From: CAZJWC01 sp964550125
GTDB lineage: Bacteria > Bacillota > Clostridia > Christensenellales > Borkfalkiaceae
Assembly: GCA_964550125.1 (NCBI GenBank)
Contig: CAZJWC010000005.1
Span: 23,031 to 87,030 of the forward strand
Direction of reading: 5' to 3'
Length of the DNA stretch: 64,000 bases
The notes under the pieces are model-generated. The model was given only the letters and a program-made list of their open reading frames with translations, was not told where the DNA came from and did no database searches. Below, one piece after another: positions 53,301 through 62,577 of the stretch (position 1 is its first letter; every line of letters begins with the position of its first letter). The translations under genes and the position numbers were made by a program.

Positions 53301-54409
53301 TTATTTAAAAAATCCACAATGACTTGATTTTGTACGAATAGATACTCATCTTTTATCCTTACACTGCTATCACTCATTAAAAGATATTGCGTATTCTTTT
53401 TGATTGCCTCTTTAAAATCTTCATCAAAATCAGTACCGAATTTGCTCTTATATTCATCTTTATTTATGCCAAAAATAGTTCTCATACCTAACATAACAAA
53501 CTCGAACTTTGCATCTTCAGGTGTAATTTTTTCACTATCTATAACGGGATAATGGTTTGTTAAAATACACTTTATATACTCGTCTAAATCCAAAGTATTA
53601 GTAAATCTAACATCGTTGATAAATGAGGAACTTGCAACGCCAAAGCCAATATATTCACCACGTTTCCAGTAATTCAAATTATGCCTTGAACCTTTTCCTT
53701 CCTTAGCAAAATTTGACACCTCATATCTCAAAAAACCTTTTTCTTCTAGGTATTTATAACCATAGTCATAAAGGGAAGCAGTTTCATCACTGTCAGGCAA
53801 TTCTCCGTTTAAATATTGCGTAAAAATAGGTGTTCCTTCTTCGGGAGTTAGAGCATACATTGAAACATGAGAGGAATTGACTTTACAGGCCAAATCAATA
53901 GCCTCTTTAACATCTTGTATGGTTTGATTTTTTAATCCTATTAAGATATCTGCATTTTTATTTACATCACCTAGCAATTTATTACACTCAATAAAATCTT
54001 CTACGGTATGTATTCTGTTAAGTTCCACTAATTGACAGTTGGAAGCAGACTGCATACCAATACTATAACGATTGATGCCACCTTTTTTATAAGTTTCAAC
54101 CTTTTCTTTAGTTATAGTGCCTGGATTAATCTCAATAGTAATCTCAGCATCACTTGTTAGGTTAAAACATTTTTTAATTTGATTCATACAACCTAAAATG
54201 TACTTTTCATCTATGATTGAAGGGGTCCCTCCACCAAAATAAACGGTATCAAAAGTCTTATTTTTAAGTTCATCTTGTCGCATACTCATCTCTTTATATA
54301 CACACGCCATATACGCTTCGGCTAACCCTAGTTTTGAAGGATATGAAGCAAAATCGCAATATGTACATTTTGACTTACAAAAGGGGATATGAATATAAAT
54401 TCCTGCCAT
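53297..54409 (-). CDS. hemW: HemW-type radical SAM protein
   Basis: Radical SAM enzyme of 370 residues related to oxygen-independent coproporphyrinogen oxidase; HemW members bind heme and act as heme chaperones. The cluster motif is CKSKCTYCDF. YFGGGTPSI, EINPGTI, RYSIGMQSA and the HVSMYALTPEEGTP segment follow. The N-terminus begins right at the barrel, as in HemW rather than HemN. It follows the MGMT-family gene by 1 base in the gyrB-gyrA cluster. Confidence 0.92.
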   Translation of the reverse strand: MAGIYIHIPFCKSKCTYCDFASYPSKLGLAEAYMACVYKEMSMRQDELKNKTFDTVYFGGGTPSIIDEKYILGCMNQIKKCFNLTSDAEITIEINPGTITKEKVETYKKGGINRYSIGMQSASNCQLVELNRIHTVEDFIECNKLLGDVNKNADILIGLKNQTIQDVKEAIDLACKVNSSHVSMYALTPEEGTPIFTQYLNGELPDSDETASLYDYGYKYLEEKGFLRYEVSNFAKEGKGSRHNLNYWKRGEYIGFGVASSSFINDVRFTNTLDLDEYIKCILTNHYPVIDSEKITPEDAKFEFVMLGMRTIFGINKDEYKSKFGTDFDEDFKEAIKKNTQYLLMSDSSVRIKDEYLFVQNQVIVDFLNN

Positions 54410-54410
54410 A

Positions 54411-54731
54411 TTAAAACTCCCATCTATAAATATTTAAATCAACTTTATTATCATTAGAAAAAATTATTCCTTCACTTTCAAGCAACAACCTTTGGGCATT
54501 TTCTCCACCAAAAGCAAATCCTTTTGCCAAACTTCCGTCTGCAAATACTACTCTATGACAAGGTATTTGTAGTGGGCTTGGATTGACGTGCAAAGCATAT
54601 CCTACCTGTCTTGACATCTTCGGTTGTCCTATTACCCTTGCAATTTGACCATACGTTACAACTTTTCCACACGGTATTGTTTGCACAATTTTATAAACTA
54701 GATTAAAAAAATTATTATTCATAATATTCAT
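54411..54731 (-). CDS. MGMT-family DNA-binding protein with active-site Cys
   Basis: A 106-residue protein that is only the DNA-binding domain of O6-methylguanine-DNA methyltransferases: IPCGKVVTYGQIARVIGQP, helix-turn-helix with RQVGYALHVNP, and PCHRVVFADG. The Cys of PCHR is present, unlike in alkyltransferase-like proteins where it is Trp, so it could accept an alkyl group. It begins 30 bases after gyrA and is read with it. Confidence 0.88.
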   Translation of the reverse strand: MNIMNNNFFNLVYKIVQTIPCGKVVTYGQIARVIGQPKMSRQVGYALHVNPSPLQIPCHRVVFADGSLAKGFAFGGENAQRLLLESEGIIFSNDNKVDLNIYRWEF

Positions 54732-54761
54732 TTAGGCGACTAAAAAAGTCGCCTAATAATT

Positions 54762-57311
54762 TTATTCTTCGTTGTTGTCTGTTTCAACCGTTTCCTCTAA
54801 TTGTTCAGTACTTTCCAAAGGCTTTTCAGTATCCTCGTCATTTTCCGTATTAGTTACAGCAACAGTTGCTACAAAACCGTCTTTCAAACGCATTATTCTT
54901 ACACCCTGAGTATTTCTACCTATCTTTGAAATATCTTTCGCGTGCATCCTAATGACAGTTCCATTACTTGAAATAACCATAATATCGTTATCATCGTTAA
55001 CAAGTTTTAAGTTAACTAGATAGCCAGTTTTCTCGTTAAATACGCCTGCTTTAACACCCTTTCCTGCCCTGCCTTGTAAACGATAATCATCAAATGACGA
55101 ACGCTTACCAAAGCCGTTAGAAGTAAGTGTTAACACATCACACTCCTCATTAACGACAAGCATATCGACAAGTTTATCTTCAGGATTTAATGACATTGCC
55201 TTTACACCCTGGGTATCTCTACCTAGAGGTCTTACCTCTGTTTCACTAAATCTAATACATTTACCCTCACGAGAAGCAATTATAAGTTCATTTGTTCCGT
55301 TTGTAAACATAACTGAAATCAATTCATCTTCGGGATTTATCTTAATTGCTATTTTACCAACTTTTCTTATTGAAGCAAACTCGGATACAGCCGTCTTTTT
55401 GATGTAGCCGTTCTTTGTTGCCATTGCAATATAGCCGTTTTCGCAATCTTCAACGGGAATAATTGAAGTTATCTTTTCATCTTGTTCAATTTGAACAAGA
55501 TTTACAACTGCTCTTCCCCTTGCCTGTCTTTGCGCCTCGGGAATATCGTAGGCTTTTATCGAATACACCTTACCCTTTGTTGAGAAAAGTAGAATATCTG
55601 CGTGTGATGAACAAATAAACATCTTTTCAACAAAATCTTCGTCTTTAGGTTTATGGGCAGTTATTCCCATGCCCCCTCTCTTTTGGGCTTTATATTCACT
55701 CAAAGGTTGGCGTTTGATATAGCCTGTATGAGTCATAGAAACAACAACTTCTTCCTCAGCAATTAAATCTGCAATATCAATTCCGCTATAATCATTTGAA
55801 AGTTCTGTCTTTCTAGGTGAAGGATATTTAGCCTTTATTTCATATAAGTCGTTCTTTATAATTTCAAGGACTCTTTCTCTTGACGATAAAATATCTTTTA
55901 AATCAGCAATAGTCAAGGCAAGTTGCTCTAACTCGTCCTTTAATTTATTAACTTCAAGTGAAGTCAACCTTTGCAATCTCATATCAAGAATTGCATTTGC
56001 TTGCTTTTCCGAAAGGTCAAAAGTTGAAGTCAATGCTTGGTTAGCACCTTGTCTATCTGCTGAACCTTTGATTATCTTGATAACTTCGTCAATATTGTTT
56101 AAAGCCAAAACAAGTCCAGAAACAATATGTGCCCTTTCCTCTGTCTTGTTTAAATCAAAACGACAACGGCGAACGATAACATCTTCTTGGTGTTTAATAT
56201 ATTCACTAATACAATCTTTTAAAGATAATAATTTAGGAGTACCATCAACCAAAGCAAGCATAATTATACCGTTTGATACTTGTAGGTTAGTATGTTTATA
56301 AAGCATATTTAATACAACCTGTGCATTGGCATCACGCTTGATTTCAATAACAATACGCATACCATCTCTATCGGATTCCTCTCTAATGTCGGAAATTCCC
56401 TCAATCCTCTTATCTCTAACAAGGTTTGCCATATCGGTAATAAGCATTGCTTTATTAACTTGGTAAGGAATTTCAGTTACGATAATCCTTTGTCTAACTT
56501 GGTTGCCTGACTGGTAATCCTCTATTTCGCATTTTGCTCTTAAAATTACATTTCCACGACCAGTTTCATATGCTTTTTTAACTCCACCTCTGCCCATTAG
56601 TATAGCACCTGTGGGGTAGTCAGGAGCAGGAATATATTGCATCAATTCTGTAATAGTAATTTCAGGATTATCAATTTGAGCAATAACGCCGTCAATAACC
56701 TCTCCTAAATTGTGTGGAGGTATATTAGTTGCCATACCTACAGCGATACCATCGCTACCATTTACTAGTAAGTTAGGAAATCTGCTTGGTAATACGGTAG
56801 GTTGCATACCTGTATCATCAAATGTAGGATAAAAATCAACTGTTTCTTTGTCTAAATCTTTTAGCATTTCAGCGGCAAGTTTTGACATCCTCGCTTCTGT
56901 ATAACGCATTGCTGCAGCACTATCACCATCAACTGAACCAAAGTTTCCGTGTCCTTCAACTAGAGGGAAGTTGATTGAAAAGTCCTGTGCTAAACGAACT
57001 AATGCGTCATATACTGAACTATCGCCGTGGGGGTGATATTTACCTAAGCAATCACCGACAATTCTCGCACATTTTCTAAAAGGTTTATCGTTATATAATC
57101 CAAGTTCGTGCATTGAGTACATAATTCTTCTATGTACGGGTTTTAAACCATCACGAACATCTGGTATTGCTCTTGATACGTTTACAGCCATTGCATAGGC
57201 GATAAACGATTTTTTCAATTCGTCATTAACTTCAATATCAATGACATTTGTCATCTGTAAAGTCTTTTTAAATTCTTCGGTAAGTTCTGGACTCGTTTCC
57301 TTTTTAGCCAT
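54762..57311 (-). CDS. gyrA: DNA gyrase subunit A
   Basis: Breakage-reunion subunit, 849 residues. The catalytic Tyr is in AAMRYTEARM; the quinolone region HPHGDSSVYDALVR has Ser and Asp at the positions of E. coli 83 and 87, the quinolone-sensitive form. The C-terminal half is the six-bladed pinwheel with GQ-type repeats and the GyrA box QRQARGR. The tail is acidic (Glu/Asp/Thr-rich). gyrB lies upstream on the same strand, with a 128-base gap that holds a 12-bp hairpin (57381-57410). Confidence 0.98.
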   Translation of the reverse strand: MAKKETSPELTEEFKKTLQMTNVIDIEVNDELKKSFIAYAMAVNVSRAIPDVRDGLKPVHRRIMYSMHELGLYNDKPFRKCARIVGDCLGKYHPHGDSSVYDALVRLAQDFSINFPLVEGHGNFGSVDGDSAAAMRYTEARMSKLAAEMLKDLDKETVDFYPTFDDTGMQPTVLPSRFPNLLVNGSDGIAVGMATNIPPHNLGEVIDGVIAQIDNPEITITELMQYIPAPDYPTGAILMGRGGVKKAYETGRGNVILRAKCEIEDYQSGNQVRQRIIVTEIPYQVNKAMLITDMANLVRDKRIEGISDIREESDRDGMRIVIEIKRDANAQVVLNMLYKHTNLQVSNGIIMLALVDGTPKLLSLKDCISEYIKHQEDVIVRRCRFDLNKTEERAHIVSGLVLALNNIDEVIKIIKGSADRQGANQALTSTFDLSEKQANAILDMRLQRLTSLEVNKLKDELEQLALTIADLKDILSSRERVLEIIKNDLYEIKAKYPSPRKTELSNDYSGIDIADLIAEEEVVVSMTHTGYIKRQPLSEYKAQKRGGMGITAHKPKDEDFVEKMFICSSHADILLFSTKGKVYSIKAYDIPEAQRQARGRAVVNLVQIEQDEKITSIIPVEDCENGYIAMATKNGYIKKTAVSEFASIRKVGKIAIKINPEDELISVMFTNGTNELIIASREGKCIRFSETEVRPLGRDTQGVKAMSLNPEDKLVDMLVVNEECDVLTLTSNGFGKRSSFDDYRLQGRAGKGVKAGVFNEKTGYLVNLKLVNDDNDIMVISSNGTVIRMHAKDISKIGRNTQGVRIMRLKDGFVATVAVTNTENDEDTEKPLESTEQLEETVETDNNEE

Positions 57312-57439
57312 AAATTTATTCCTCTATCTATACTTCAAAAAGAATTTTTTGAAAGTGTATCTCTTATCTTTTTGTTCTTTATTGAAAGGCCTTCGTTTAG
57401 GTCTTTCAATAAGCAACTTTATCTTTTGTCCAATGATTA

Positions 57440-59347
57440 TTAAATATCAAGTTCAGCAACTAATTTTGCATTTTCTTCAATAAACTTTCTACGAAGTTCA
57501 GGTTGTTCACCCATAAGCATTGAAAATATGCTATCAGCCTCAACAGCGTCTTTCATAGTTACACGAAGTAAGGTTCTCTTTGCAGGGTCCATAGTAGTAT
57601 CCCAAAGTTGCTCCTTATTCATTTCACCCAAGCCCTTATATCGTTGTAATTCGAACTTACCGGGGTTTGCATTTCTATATTCTTCTAATTCTTTATCAGA
57701 ATACATATATTTTTCTTCCTTACCCTTTGTCGCCTTATATAAGGGAGGTTGAGCAGCATAAACATGTCCATTTTCAATAAGTGGACGCATAAATCTAAAG
57801 AAGAAAGTTAGCAATAAAATTCTAATATGTGAACCGTCTACATCAGCATCTGTCATTATGATAATTCTGTCGTAACGAAGTTTACTTTCATCATAGTCAT
57901 CCGAAATTCCACAACCAAACGCAGTAATCATATTCTTTATTTCAGCATTTTCAAGAATTCTATTCAATCTTGCTTTTTCAACGTTAAGTATCTTTCCACG
58001 AAGAGGCAAAATTGCCTGGAATCTTCTATCTCTACCCTGTTTAGCAGTTCCACCTGCACTATCGCCCTCAACGATATAAATTTCACATAATTCCGAGCGT
58101 TTTTCAGAGCAATCTGCAAGTTTTCCGGGAAGGGTTGTTGACTCTAAAAGCCCCTTCCTTCTAGTTAATTCTCTTGCGTTTCTTGCTGCATCTCTAGCCT
58201 TTTGGGCAGTAATACAACGCAAAACTAATTCTTTTGCCTTTGCAGGATTTTCTTCTAAACAAGTTCCCAAATGCTCACATACTGACTTGTATACGAAGTT
58301 ACGAATTTGAGAGTTGCCTAATTTTGTTTTTGTTTGTCCTTCAAATTGAGGTTCGGGCAATTTTACTGAAATTACTGCAGTAATACCCTCTCTTACATCT
58401 TCACCTGATAGTTTATCATTTTCTTTTAAAACATTTAACTTTTTACCATAGTCGTTAATTACTTTTGTCAATGCATTTTTAAAACCTTCAAGATGAGTTC
58501 CACCCTCACGAGTATCAATGTTGTTAGCGTAACTTAAAATCATCTCGCTATAACCTTCATTGTATTGAATAGCACACTCGCAAATATAGTCATCTTGAGT
58601 TTCTTCAAAGTATACAGGTGAATCAAAAAGCACCTCTTTATTTTTGTTTATATCTTGAACGAAATGCAAAATACCACCTTCATAATAGAAAGTATCTTTT
58701 AGACATTTATCCTCTCTATCATCTTGCAATATAATCGTCAAACCCTTATTTAAATAGGCAAGTTCTCTTAATCTTACCTTTAAAGTTTCATATTTAAAAT
58801 CAAGCGTTTCAAAAATTTCGTCATCAGGATAAAAAGTAACTTTAGTACCTGTACAATCGCTATCTCCAACAACCTCTAAAGCAGTTTGGGGAACACCCCT
58901 TTTGTACTCTTGCTTATAGTGCTTATTGTTTTGGTCGACCTCAACGATAAGCCAAGCAGACAGTGCGTTTACTACGGATAAACCAACGCCGTGCAAACCA
59001 CCTGAAATTTTATATCCGCCACCACCAAATTTTCCACCTGCGTGTAGTTTTGTTAACACCAATTCAACTGAAGATACTCCCTCTTTAGCGTGAATACCCG
59101 TAGGAATACCACGACCATTGTCTAGCACTGAACAAGAACCATCTTTATTGATAATTACATTTATAGTGTCGCAGTAGCCAGCCAACGCCTCATCAATAGA
59201 GTTATCGACAATTTCATGCACCAAGTGATGTAAACCACGCTCATCAGTTGAACCTATATACATACCCGGACGCTTTCTTACAGGTTCAAGACCTTCTAAA
59301 ACTTGAATCTGTTCTTCGCCATAATTTCCTTGTACTTTATCTGCCAT
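57440..59347 (-). CDS. gyrB: DNA gyrase subunit B
   Basis: ATPase subunit, 635 residues from the ATG at 59347, which has GGAGG 6 bases upstream; the frame extends four codons further without a better site. Visible: QVLEGLEPVRKRPGMYIG, the ATP-site DNSIDEALAGYCD and GGLHGVG, TOPRIM motifs EGDSAGGTAKQGRDR and DADVDGSHIRILLL, and RYKGLGEMN. It leads the gyrB-gyrA-MGMT-hemW cluster. Confidence 0.98.
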   Translation of the reverse strand: MADKVQGNYGEEQIQVLEGLEPVRKRPGMYIGSTDERGLHHLVHEIVDNSIDEALAGYCDTINVIINKDGSCSVLDNGRGIPTGIHAKEGVSSVELVLTKLHAGGKFGGGGYKISGGLHGVGLSVVNALSAWLIVEVDQNNKHYKQEYKRGVPQTALEVVGDSDCTGTKVTFYPDDEIFETLDFKYETLKVRLRELAYLNKGLTIILQDDREDKCLKDTFYYEGGILHFVQDINKNKEVLFDSPVYFEETQDDYICECAIQYNEGYSEMILSYANNIDTREGGTHLEGFKNALTKVINDYGKKLNVLKENDKLSGEDVREGITAVISVKLPEPQFEGQTKTKLGNSQIRNFVYKSVCEHLGTCLEENPAKAKELVLRCITAQKARDAARNARELTRRKGLLESTTLPGKLADCSEKRSELCEIYIVEGDSAGGTAKQGRDRRFQAILPLRGKILNVEKARLNRILENAEIKNMITAFGCGISDDYDESKLRYDRIIIMTDADVDGSHIRILLLTFFFRFMRPLIENGHVYAAQPPLYKATKGKEEKYMYSDKELEEYRNANPGKFELQRYKGLGEMNKEQLWDTTMDPAKRTLLRVTMKDAVEADSIFSMLMGEQPELRRKFIEENAKLVAELDI

Positions 59348-59393
59348 AATATCCTCCAAATCTATAATCTCTCTTTATAGATTTACATTTAAA

Positions 59394-59422
59394 ATTATAC
59401 CACATTTGATAAAATAAGTAAA
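59394..59422 (-). promoter_or_regulatory. gyrB promoter (TTTACT-17-TATAAT)
   Basis: Minus strand: TTTACT (59422-59417), 17 bases ending in TGTGG, TATAAT (59399-59394), about 46 bases before the start codon. Confidence 0.78.
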
Positions 59423-59568
59423 ACGTTTAATCACCAAAATGTCGCAAAATTTGCCTTATAACAAGAAAAAAGTGTTTTTTGACGTTTATACCGTTTTTAC
59501 TTTTCGTGTCTTTTAAGCCATATTTTATAAGAAAGTATAATTTTGCACTTATTTAACAAAATACTAAT

Positions 59569-59730
59569 ATGAAAAATTATGACTATACTTTTGTATGCAA
59601 CAACTGTGGCAAGGAATTAACAAATGAAAATATGAACATATGTTATGAGTGTGGCTCTTATTTTTGCGATAATTGTGCTTGTATGGAACTTTGCCCAAAC
59701 TGCTATTCAACTCTTTCAAAAATAAACTAA
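59569..59730 (+). CDS. Small Cys-rich zinc-ribbon protein (53 residues)
   Basis: Open frame of 53 residues, too short for common cut-offs. It contains nine Cys arranged as FVCNNCGKEL, ICYECGSYFC, DNCACMELC and PNC, i.e. several CxxC knuckles that could hold two zinc ions. Codon use is like the neighbours. TATAAT at 59536-59541 lies 27 bases upstream of the ATG; no clear Shine-Dalgarno is seen. The function is unknown; similar mini-ribbons often bind nucleic acid or assist larger complexes. Confidence 0.55.
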   Translation: MKNYDYTFVCNNCGKELTNENMNICYECGSYFCDNCACMELCPNCYSTLSKIN

Positions 59731-59733
59731 AAG

Positions 59734-59764
59734 AAAAAAGGGTAAGGCTTTGAATACCTTACCC
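59734..59764 (-). terminator. Minus-strand intrinsic terminator of a non-coding transcript
   Basis: GGGTAAGG/CCTTACCC 8-bp stem followed by TTTTTTCTTTT on the minus strand; on the plus strand the following bases are not T-rich. No minus-strand gene precedes it. Confidence 0.75.
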
Positions 59765-59880
59765 TAACTATAAAATCATCTCCACGCACCCACAAGAATA
59801 TGTTTTTTATCTAGGAAATTTAATGAAAACAGTGCCTAAAATGGAAATGAATTTTATCTCTCTGTTCATCACTAATATAT
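59741..59880 (-). ncRNA. Candidate structured small RNA of unknown family
   Basis: On the minus strand the stretch before the terminator has no open frame but can form a long closing helix: ATAAAATTCATTTCC (59857-59843) with GGAGATGATTTTAT (59783-59770), one bulged base and a G-U pair that exists only on this strand. Inside, GCAC (from TAGGCACTG) can pair with GTGC (from GGGTGCGTGG). A closing helix, inner stem and terminator resemble the layout of 6S-like RNAs, but I cannot recognise a 6S consensus. The 5' end is approximate; TATATT near 59880-59890 is a weak -10. Confidence 0.4.
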
Positions 59881-60084
59881 AATGCAGGTATGAAATATGT
59901 ATCATAAATATATGAAAAGTAACAATTTTGTTTCCAGATTAGTTTTCACAATTTGAAAATTATTATCTTTTAAGTGTTAATTAGGTAACAATTTTTGATA
60001 GAAAACTAATAGATTTAAACTTAAAAAAGGATTTTACTGTACAATTTATTAAATAAATTAAATTTTTAATACAAGTATACATTT
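59881..60084. other. Intergenic stretch with no recognised feature
   Basis: Very AT-rich spacer between the candidate RNA and the promoter of the PglF-like gene. No open frame with a ribosome-binding site, no tRNA and no strong hairpin was seen. Confidence 0.6.
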
Positions 60085-60113
60085 TTGACTTAATATATAA
60101 ATTGTGGTATACT
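60085..60113 (+). promoter_or_regulatory. Promoter of the PglF/CapD gene (TTGACT-17-TATACT)
   Basis: TTGACT (60085-60090), 17 bases, TATACT (60108-60113). The start of transcription near 60120 rules out the upstream ATG at 60104 and supports the one at 60140. Confidence 0.85.
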
Positions 60114-60139
60114 ACCTACTGAAAATAGGGGAAATACTT

Positions 60140-61951
60140 ATGATAAAATTTTCAAACAATAAAAATAAAATATTTACCATGATATTATGCGACCTACTAG
60201 CAATAACTATTGCTATCTTTTTATCAACAACAGTTACCACTGGATTTAAGGAAATGAACAATGTGCTAATATGGTATACAATAAACGTACCTTTAAACTT
60301 TTTACTATTGGTATGCTTTAAACTTTATACAATACTTTTTTCTAATGTAGGTTTTTTGGACGGAATAAAATGTATACTTTGTTCTGTAACTCTATTTTTA
60401 ATAAATCTGCTTTTTGTTTTTGTATTCAAGTTGATTGAAATTGACACGCTTATCCTAATGGTTTGCCTTTTAATATTTGAATTAGTGGGAATTAGATTTT
60501 CAAAAAGAATTTTATCTTGTTTGTATAGTTACCTAAAAAAACCAGACTATAAAAGAGTTATGATAATCGGTGGTGGACACACGGGAACTTTACTTATTAG
60601 AGAGGCACTTGACGACTATCAATTAGGTTTAAAACCCGTTTGTATTTTAGACGATGACACATCTAAACTAAACAAAAGAATATATGGCGTAAAAATAGTC
60701 GGGAAAATTGACGAAATTGAAAAATACTGCAAAGAGTACAAGATTGATAACATTATTGTTACAATGCCGTCAGTCAGTAAGAAAAAGTTAAAATATATAT
60801 ACAACCTTGCAAAAAACACCTCTTGCAAAGTACAAACCTTGCCCTCTGTTGAACAACTTGTAAATGAAGAAATCTTCCTACCTCAAATTAGAGATGTTGA
60901 TGTACTTGATTTGCTAGGCAGAGAACAAATTACTATTGATAACAACTCCATCTCACAATACATAAAAGATAAAACTGTTTTAGTTACGGGAGGTGGAGGT
61001 TCAATAGGTAGTGAACTTTGTCGTCAAATTTCAAAGTACTCTCCCAAACTATTGATTATAGTAGATATTTATGAAAATAACGCTTACGAGATTGAACAAG
61101 AGTTTAAACGACATTGTCCTGAATTAAACTTGCTTGTTTTAATTGCTAGTATAAGAGATAAAGGCAAAATTGAAGATATATTTAAAAATTATAAGCCTGA
61201 TATAGTATTTAACGCTGCAGCACATAAACACGTGCCACTTATGGAAACAAGTCCAAATGAGGCTATAAAAAACAATGTTTTTGGCACTTTAAACCTTGTA
61301 AAAATGGCAGATAAGTATAATACGAATAAATTTGTACAAATTTCCACGGACAAGGCTGTAAACCCTACCAATGTAATGGGTGCAAGTAAGCGAATTTGCG
61401 AGATGATTATACAAGCATATTCGAAAAAATCAAAAACAGAATTTGTTGCCGTTCGCTTTGGAAATGTTTTGGGTAGTAATGGTAGCGTAATCCCCTTATT
61501 TAAAAAGCAGATAGAAGAAGGTGGTCCTGTAACGGTAACTCATAAAGACATTATAAGATATTTTATGACGATAAACGAAGCAGTACAACTTGTACTTCAA
61601 GCAGGCTCTCTTGCAAAAGGTGGAGAAATATTTGTGCTTGATATGGGAGAGCAGGTAAGAATTTACGACCTTGCCTACAATCTTATTAAGTTAAGTGGTT
61701 TTGAACCAAATGTTGATATTGAAATTAGGTGTATAGGTCTACGCCCCGGAGAAAAACTTTTTGAAGAAAAACTTATGAGCGAGGAAGGTCTTGAAAAAAC
61801 TTCAAACAACCTAATTTTTATAGGCAAGCCTTTAAAAGTCGCAGAAGATTTTTTTGAAAAACTTGACAGTTTATATATTGAAATTTATAAAGAATCAAAT
61901 AAAACAAAAAATCTTATAAAAGAAATAGTTCCTACTTATAATTTTGAATAA
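60140..61951 (+). CDS. Membrane-bound nucleotide-sugar 4,6-dehydratase (PglF/CapD/FlaA1 family)
   Basis: Probably converts UDP-GlcNAc to the 4-keto-6-deoxy sugar used in capsule or glycoprotein glycans. The 603 residues comprise four N-terminal helices, a first nucleotide-binding domain with GGGHTGTLL, and a C-terminal SDR domain with VTGGGGSIGSELCRQI, AAAHKHVPLME, STDKAVNPTNVMGASKR and FGNVLGSNGSVIPLF. The MGASKR context, with Met in place of the SDR Tyr, is normal for this family. AGGGGA lies before the ATG. The gene is monocistronic and has a truncated paralogue at 3217. Confidence 0.93.
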   Translation: MIKFSNNKNKIFTMILCDLLAITIAIFLSTTVTTGFKEMNNVLIWYTINVPLNFLLLVCFKLYTILFSNVGFLDGIKCILCSVTLFLINLLFVFVFKLIEIDTLILMVCLLIFELVGIRFSKRILSCLYSYLKKPDYKRVMIIGGGHTGTLLIREALDDYQLGLKPVCILDDDTSKLNKRIYGVKIVGKIDEIEKYCKEYKIDNIIVTMPSVSKKKLKYIYNLAKNTSCKVQTLPSVEQLVNEEIFLPQIRDVDVLDLLGREQITIDNNSISQYIKDKTVLVTGGGGSIGSELCRQISKYSPKLLIIVDIYENNAYEIEQEFKRHCPELNLLVLIASIRDKGKIEDIFKNYKPDIVFNAAAHKHVPLMETSPNEAIKNNVFGTLNLVKMADKYNTNKFVQISTDKAVNPTNVMGASKRICEMIIQAYSKKSKTEFVAVRFGNVLGSNGSVIPLFKKQIEEGGPVTVTHKDIIRYFMTINEAVQLVLQAGSLAKGGEIFVLDMGEQVRIYDLAYNLIKLSGFEPNVDIEIRCIGLRPGEKLFEEKLMSEEGLEKTSNNLIFIGKPLKVAEDFFEKLDSLYIEIYKESNKTKNLIKEIVPTYNFE

Positions 61952-61956
61952 AACAA

Positions 61957-61985
61957 CCCCTCTTGATATGTCAAGAGGGGTATAT
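61957..61985 (+). terminator. Bidirectional terminator
   Basis: CCCCTCTTGA (61957-61966) pairs with TCAAGAGGGG (61971-61980). T-rich bases follow on both strands. It separates the converging PglF-like and TetR genes. Confidence 0.88.
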
Positions 61986-61987
61986 TA

Positions 61988-62563
61988 TTAATCGTTATGA
62001 CTTTTGATATATTTGCATATCAAGGTTGTAATATAATCAACAGAACTCTCACAACCTTCCTTTATCCATTTTTTTACAACTCCCATAATGCCTTCAACAT
62101 AAAACAAAAAAATATATTCCTGCTCACTTTTAGGCACATTATTTCTCTCTAAAATAGGAACAATAAAATCATTAAAAATCTCATCATAATAACGTGATAT
62201 ATTTAAAGTTTTATGACGTTTAAAAATGGTTAAAAAGATTTTTTGATTTTCCTTAATAAAATTGAGCCAAGGAACTAAATATTGAGGTGTAATTAAATAC
62301 AAATCCTTAACGGGAGTATTTTTTACATCAATGGTTATGCCGTCAAAGTGGTTACAAAACTTTTCAACAATGTATTCCATAGTTTCATCAAGCAAATCGC
62401 CTAATGTTTCGTAATGCAAATAAAAGGTGGAACGATTTACTTTTGCTTCTTCGCATATCTCTTTAACGGTAATATACTCAAAATCTTTTTTATATAAAAT
62501 TTTTAAAAACGCCTCATCTATTCTCCTGGCAGTGTTAAAATACTTGCTTGATGACTTCTCCAT
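61988..62563 (-). CDS. TetR-family transcriptional regulator
   Basis: A 191-residue repressor-type protein. The N-terminal helix-turn-helix reads FEYITVKEICEEAKVNRSTF followed by YLHYETLGDLL, the TetR signature. The C-terminal ligand-binding half is helical and typical of the Firmicutes branch with a FYVEGIMGVVKKWI segment. It follows the small membrane gene at 62578 by 14 bases and may regulate that operon. Confidence 0.92.
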   Translation of the reverse strand: MEKSSSKYFNTARRIDEAFLKILYKKDFEYITVKEICEEAKVNRSTFYLHYETLGDLLDETMEYIVEKFCNHFDGITIDVKNTPVKDLYLITPQYLVPWLNFIKENQKIFLTIFKRHKTLNISRYYDEIFNDFIVPILERNNVPKSEQEYIFLFYVEGIMGVVKKWIKEGCESSVDYITTLICKYIKSHND

Positions 62564-62577
62564 CTTTTACCTCAAAA

